Shown: piece by piece, positions 44,765-46,685 of the stretch | Numbering within the stretch: position 1 is the stretch's first letter | Layout of the letters: every line of letters begins with the position of its first letter | DNA from: a virus | Length of the DNA stretch: 46,685 nucleotides | IMG/VR virus record: IMGVR_UViG_3300042291_000585 | Span: 1-46,685 of that record | Direction: 5' to 3' (one strand) | Notes under the pieces: model-generated | Told to the model about the DNA's origin: nothing | The model's database searches: none | Seen by the model: only the letters and a program-made list of their open reading frames with translations | Position numbers and translations under genes: made by a program

Positions 44765-46685
44765 ATGGAACCTGACGACATGATGAACATGGGTGGCATG
44801 CCGATGCCTGGGGAAAACCCTATGATGGGCCAGCCTGATGGCGAAGGCCGTATCCGCCGTGATACTCCAAAGCCTGATGAAGCCCGTGCCACGCTTGTCA
44901 AGGAGTGGTGCAAGAAGGTCGTCGCCGCCAAGAACCATTGGAAGCGTCCGTTCGCCCGTATGCGTGAAGACATGGATTTCGTGTCTGGCAAGCAATGGGC
45001 TGGCGGAAGCATGGACGAAGACCGCTATACCGCAAACATCACGCAACGGCATATCGCCCAGCGTGTTGCGGCTCTTTATTGCAAGAACCCGAAAGCCACG
45101 GCCAAGCGTAAGAAGCGTCTAGAGTTTGCCATGTGGGACGGAACCTCTGCTACTCTGCAACAGGCACAGGCCATGTCTGCGATGGCCGCCCAGCAGGGCA
45201 TGCCCCCTGACCCTCAGGGCATGGCTTTGATTGAAGATTTCAGCCAAGGCTCCCAGAAGCGAGTGATGCTAGACAAAGTCGCCAAGACCATGGAAATCCT
45301 GTTTGCCCATGTCCTTCATGAGCAGCAGCCCAACTTCAAGGCTCAGATGAAGCAGTTGGTCCGCCGTGTCTGCGTTACTGGCGTTGGTTTCGTCAAGGTA
45401 GGCTTTGAGCGTGTCACCGAAGCCCGCCCTGAAGATGCGGACAAGATTCGTGATATCACGCAGCAACTGACCAGCATCGAGCGTATCACCCAAGACATCG
45501 AAGACAACACTCTCAAGCCTGACGCACCTGAATCTGAGCAGTTGAAACTGATGATGCGTGACCTTCAGTCTAAGCCTGAAGTCCTTGTTCGTGAAGGCGT
45601 TGTGTTTGATTTCCCCCCTGCTACCAGCATCATCGTTGACCCTAAGTGCCGACATCTTTCTTCGTTCCTTGGTGCTGCTTGGATTTGTCAGGAGTTCATC
45701 ATGACCCCTGAGGCGGTCAAGGAAGTCTACAAGGTTGACCTTGGGAAGACCTTTACCTCGTACATGGAAAGCCGCAATGTCGCCCACCATTCTTCGTCCG
45801 AGCAGAATGACAACTGTGTTGTCTGGGAAATCTATTCCAAGTCAGACAAGATGAAATATGTCGTCGTTGACGGCTATCACGACTTCCTGCAGGAGCCTGA
45901 ATCTCCATGGCCTGACCTTGAAGGCTTCTGGCCCATCTACCCTCTTGTCTTCAACGAAGTTGAAAACGAAAAGGAAATCTACCCCCAATCCGATGTCCGA
46001 CTTCTCCGTCCTGTTCAACTGGAGTATAACCGTGCCCGTGAAGGACTGCGTGAACACCGCCATGCTAATCGACCTGCATATGCGGTTCCGTTTGGCATGC
46101 TTGACACTACTGACAAGGCCAATCTGTCTGAGCGTCCTCCGCATTCTATCATAGAGTTGCGTGGCCTTCAGCCTGGTCAAGGTGTTGAATCAGTCCTTCA
46201 GCAAATCAAGCCTGTGGCCATCGACCCTGCTCTGTATGATACGAGCATGCTGGTCGATGATACGCTTCGCATCCTTGGTGCTCAGGAAGCAAACATCGGC
46301 GGAACTGCCGCCTCTGGCACCACGGCTACCGAAGTGTCTGTGGCTGAATCCAGCCGCATGTCTGCGGTCGGCTCTAATGTGGATGACCTTGACGAGTTCC
46401 TTGGGGCCATCTGCCGTGCGGCTGGCGAAGTCATGCTTAAAGAGTTCTCTCAGGAGTTTGTCCTAAAAGTTGTAGGTCCTGGGGCTGTCTGGCCTCAGTT
46501 TAGCCGCAATGAAATCGCTGAAGCCCTGTACCTTGACATCGAGGCTGGCTCGTCTGGACGACCCAACAAAGCGTCGGAAATCCAGAACTGGGAGCGTCTG
46601 GCTCCCATCCTGATGCAGATTCCTGGCATCTCCCCTGAATTCTTTGCTCGTGAGACGCTCCGCCGTCTGGACGACCGTATTGAGC
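44765..46685 (+). CDS. Portal protein, N-terminal part (runs off the window end)
   Basis: Starts MEPDDMMNMGG; the frame is open to the window edge (640 codons) and continues at base 1. Recognisable portal features are the N-terminal helical wing, IIVDPKCRH, the stem-loop region around RPVQLEYNRAREGLREHRH, and the crown-side GGTAASGTTATEVSVAESS helix. As a dodecameric ring it is the DNA entry and exit channel and docks terminase and adaptor. Length (707 when joined) fits podovirus portals. The start lies 14 bases after terL with no SD. Confidence 0.92.
   Translation, partial: MEPDDMMNMGGMPMPGENPMMGQPDGEGRIRRDTPKPDEARATLVKEWCKKVVAAKNHWKRPFARMREDMDFVSGKQWAGGSMDEDRYTANITQRHIAQRVAALYCKNPKATAKRKKRLEFAMWDGTSATLQQAQAMSAMAAQQGMPPDPQGMALIEDFSQGSQKRVMLDKVAKTMEILFAHVLHEQQPNFKAQMKQLVRRVCVTGVGFVKVGFERVTEARPEDADKIRDITQQLTSIERITQDIEDNTLKPDAPESEQLKLMMRDLQSKPEVLVREGVVFDFPPATSIIVDPKCRHLSSFLGAAWICQEFIMTPEAVKEVYKVDLGKTFTSYMESRNVAHHSSSEQNDNCVVWEIYSKSDKMKYVVVDGYHDFLQEPESPWPDLEGFWPIYPLVFNEVENEKEIYPQSDVRLLRPVQLEYNRAREGLREHRHANRPAYAVPFGMLDTTDKANLSERPPHSIIELRGLQPGQGVESVLQQIKPVAIDPALYDTSMLVDDTLRILGAQEANIGGTAASGTTATEVSVAESSRMSAVGSNVDDLDEFLGAICRAAGEVMLKEFSQEFVLKVVGPGAVWPQFSRNEIAEALYLDIEAGSSGRPNKASEIQNWERLAPILMQIPGISPEFFARETLRRLDDRIE
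46559..46685. repeat. Terminal direct repeat, right copy
   Basis: Identical to bases 1-127; shows the molecule was assembled as a circle of 46,558 bp. One copy should be removed when counting genes or motifs. Confidence 0.95.

Noticed and set aside
1-46685. tRNA genes
   Set aside because: Looking for T-loop-like GGTTCGANTCC words gave only coding matches with no acceptor stem.

Overview
The window is the complete genome of a temperate, T7-like (podovirus-type) bacteriophage, assembled as a circle. Bases 1-127 recur exactly at 46559-46685, so the unique circular genome is 46,558 bp, and the portal gene runs across the join. Evidence for a podovirus is the gene order terL, portal, scaffold, major capsid, adaptor, nozzle, gp13-like protein, internal virion proteins and a 3,121-residue internal virion protein. 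A tyrosine integrase and a Cro-like regulator indicate lysogeny. No RNA or DNA polymerase gene was found. A lipobox and T7-like ejection proteins point to a Gram-negative host. Most start codons lack a Shine-Dalgarno sequence, which suggests a host group where that signal is little used; the host cannot be named from sequence alone.

Layout. 39.9-46.7 kb joined to 0-19 kb (+ strand): packaging and virion genes. 19.0-20.7 kb (+): HNH protein and lysis-type genes (small membrane protein, lipoprotein with C-terminal membrane segments, small HExxH protein, holin-like protein). 20.7-21.7 kb (-): integrase. 21.7-30.7 kb (+): Cro-like regulator, Sak4-like annealing ATPase, DUF669-type protein, SF2 helicase, Cas4/RecB-like nuclease, primase-helicase, small genes, and a transglycosylase-like endolysin. 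30.65-31.15 kb: about 500 bp without a gene, holding a 17-bp inverted repeat, a tandem 18-bp repeat and eight copies of a GTCCTCAA-type octamer, a plausible replication origin. 31.15-31.7 kb (+): RusA-type resolvase. 31.7-39.8 kb (-): an accessory operon of about fourteen genes, led by a MoxR/CobS-like AAA+ ATPase and a DUF7192-like partner, then mostly unknown small proteins.

The most striking content is in the minus-strand operon. Two complete type II hammerhead ribozymes (37145-37204 and 32589-32660) lie just after stop codons in intergenic spacers. They have every conserved core nucleotide, identical 4-bp stems II and different stems I and III. The ATPase gene, its partner and the next gene carry a dense ladder of more than 40 short perfect hairpins, mostly with 3-nt loops, within coding sequence. 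Other signals are a 71-nt long hairpin, two copies of a promoter-like stem-loop with compensating stem changes, and a genome-wide excess of the pentamer CAGAC/GTCTG (roughly 7 to 14 times expectation in two hand-counted samples).
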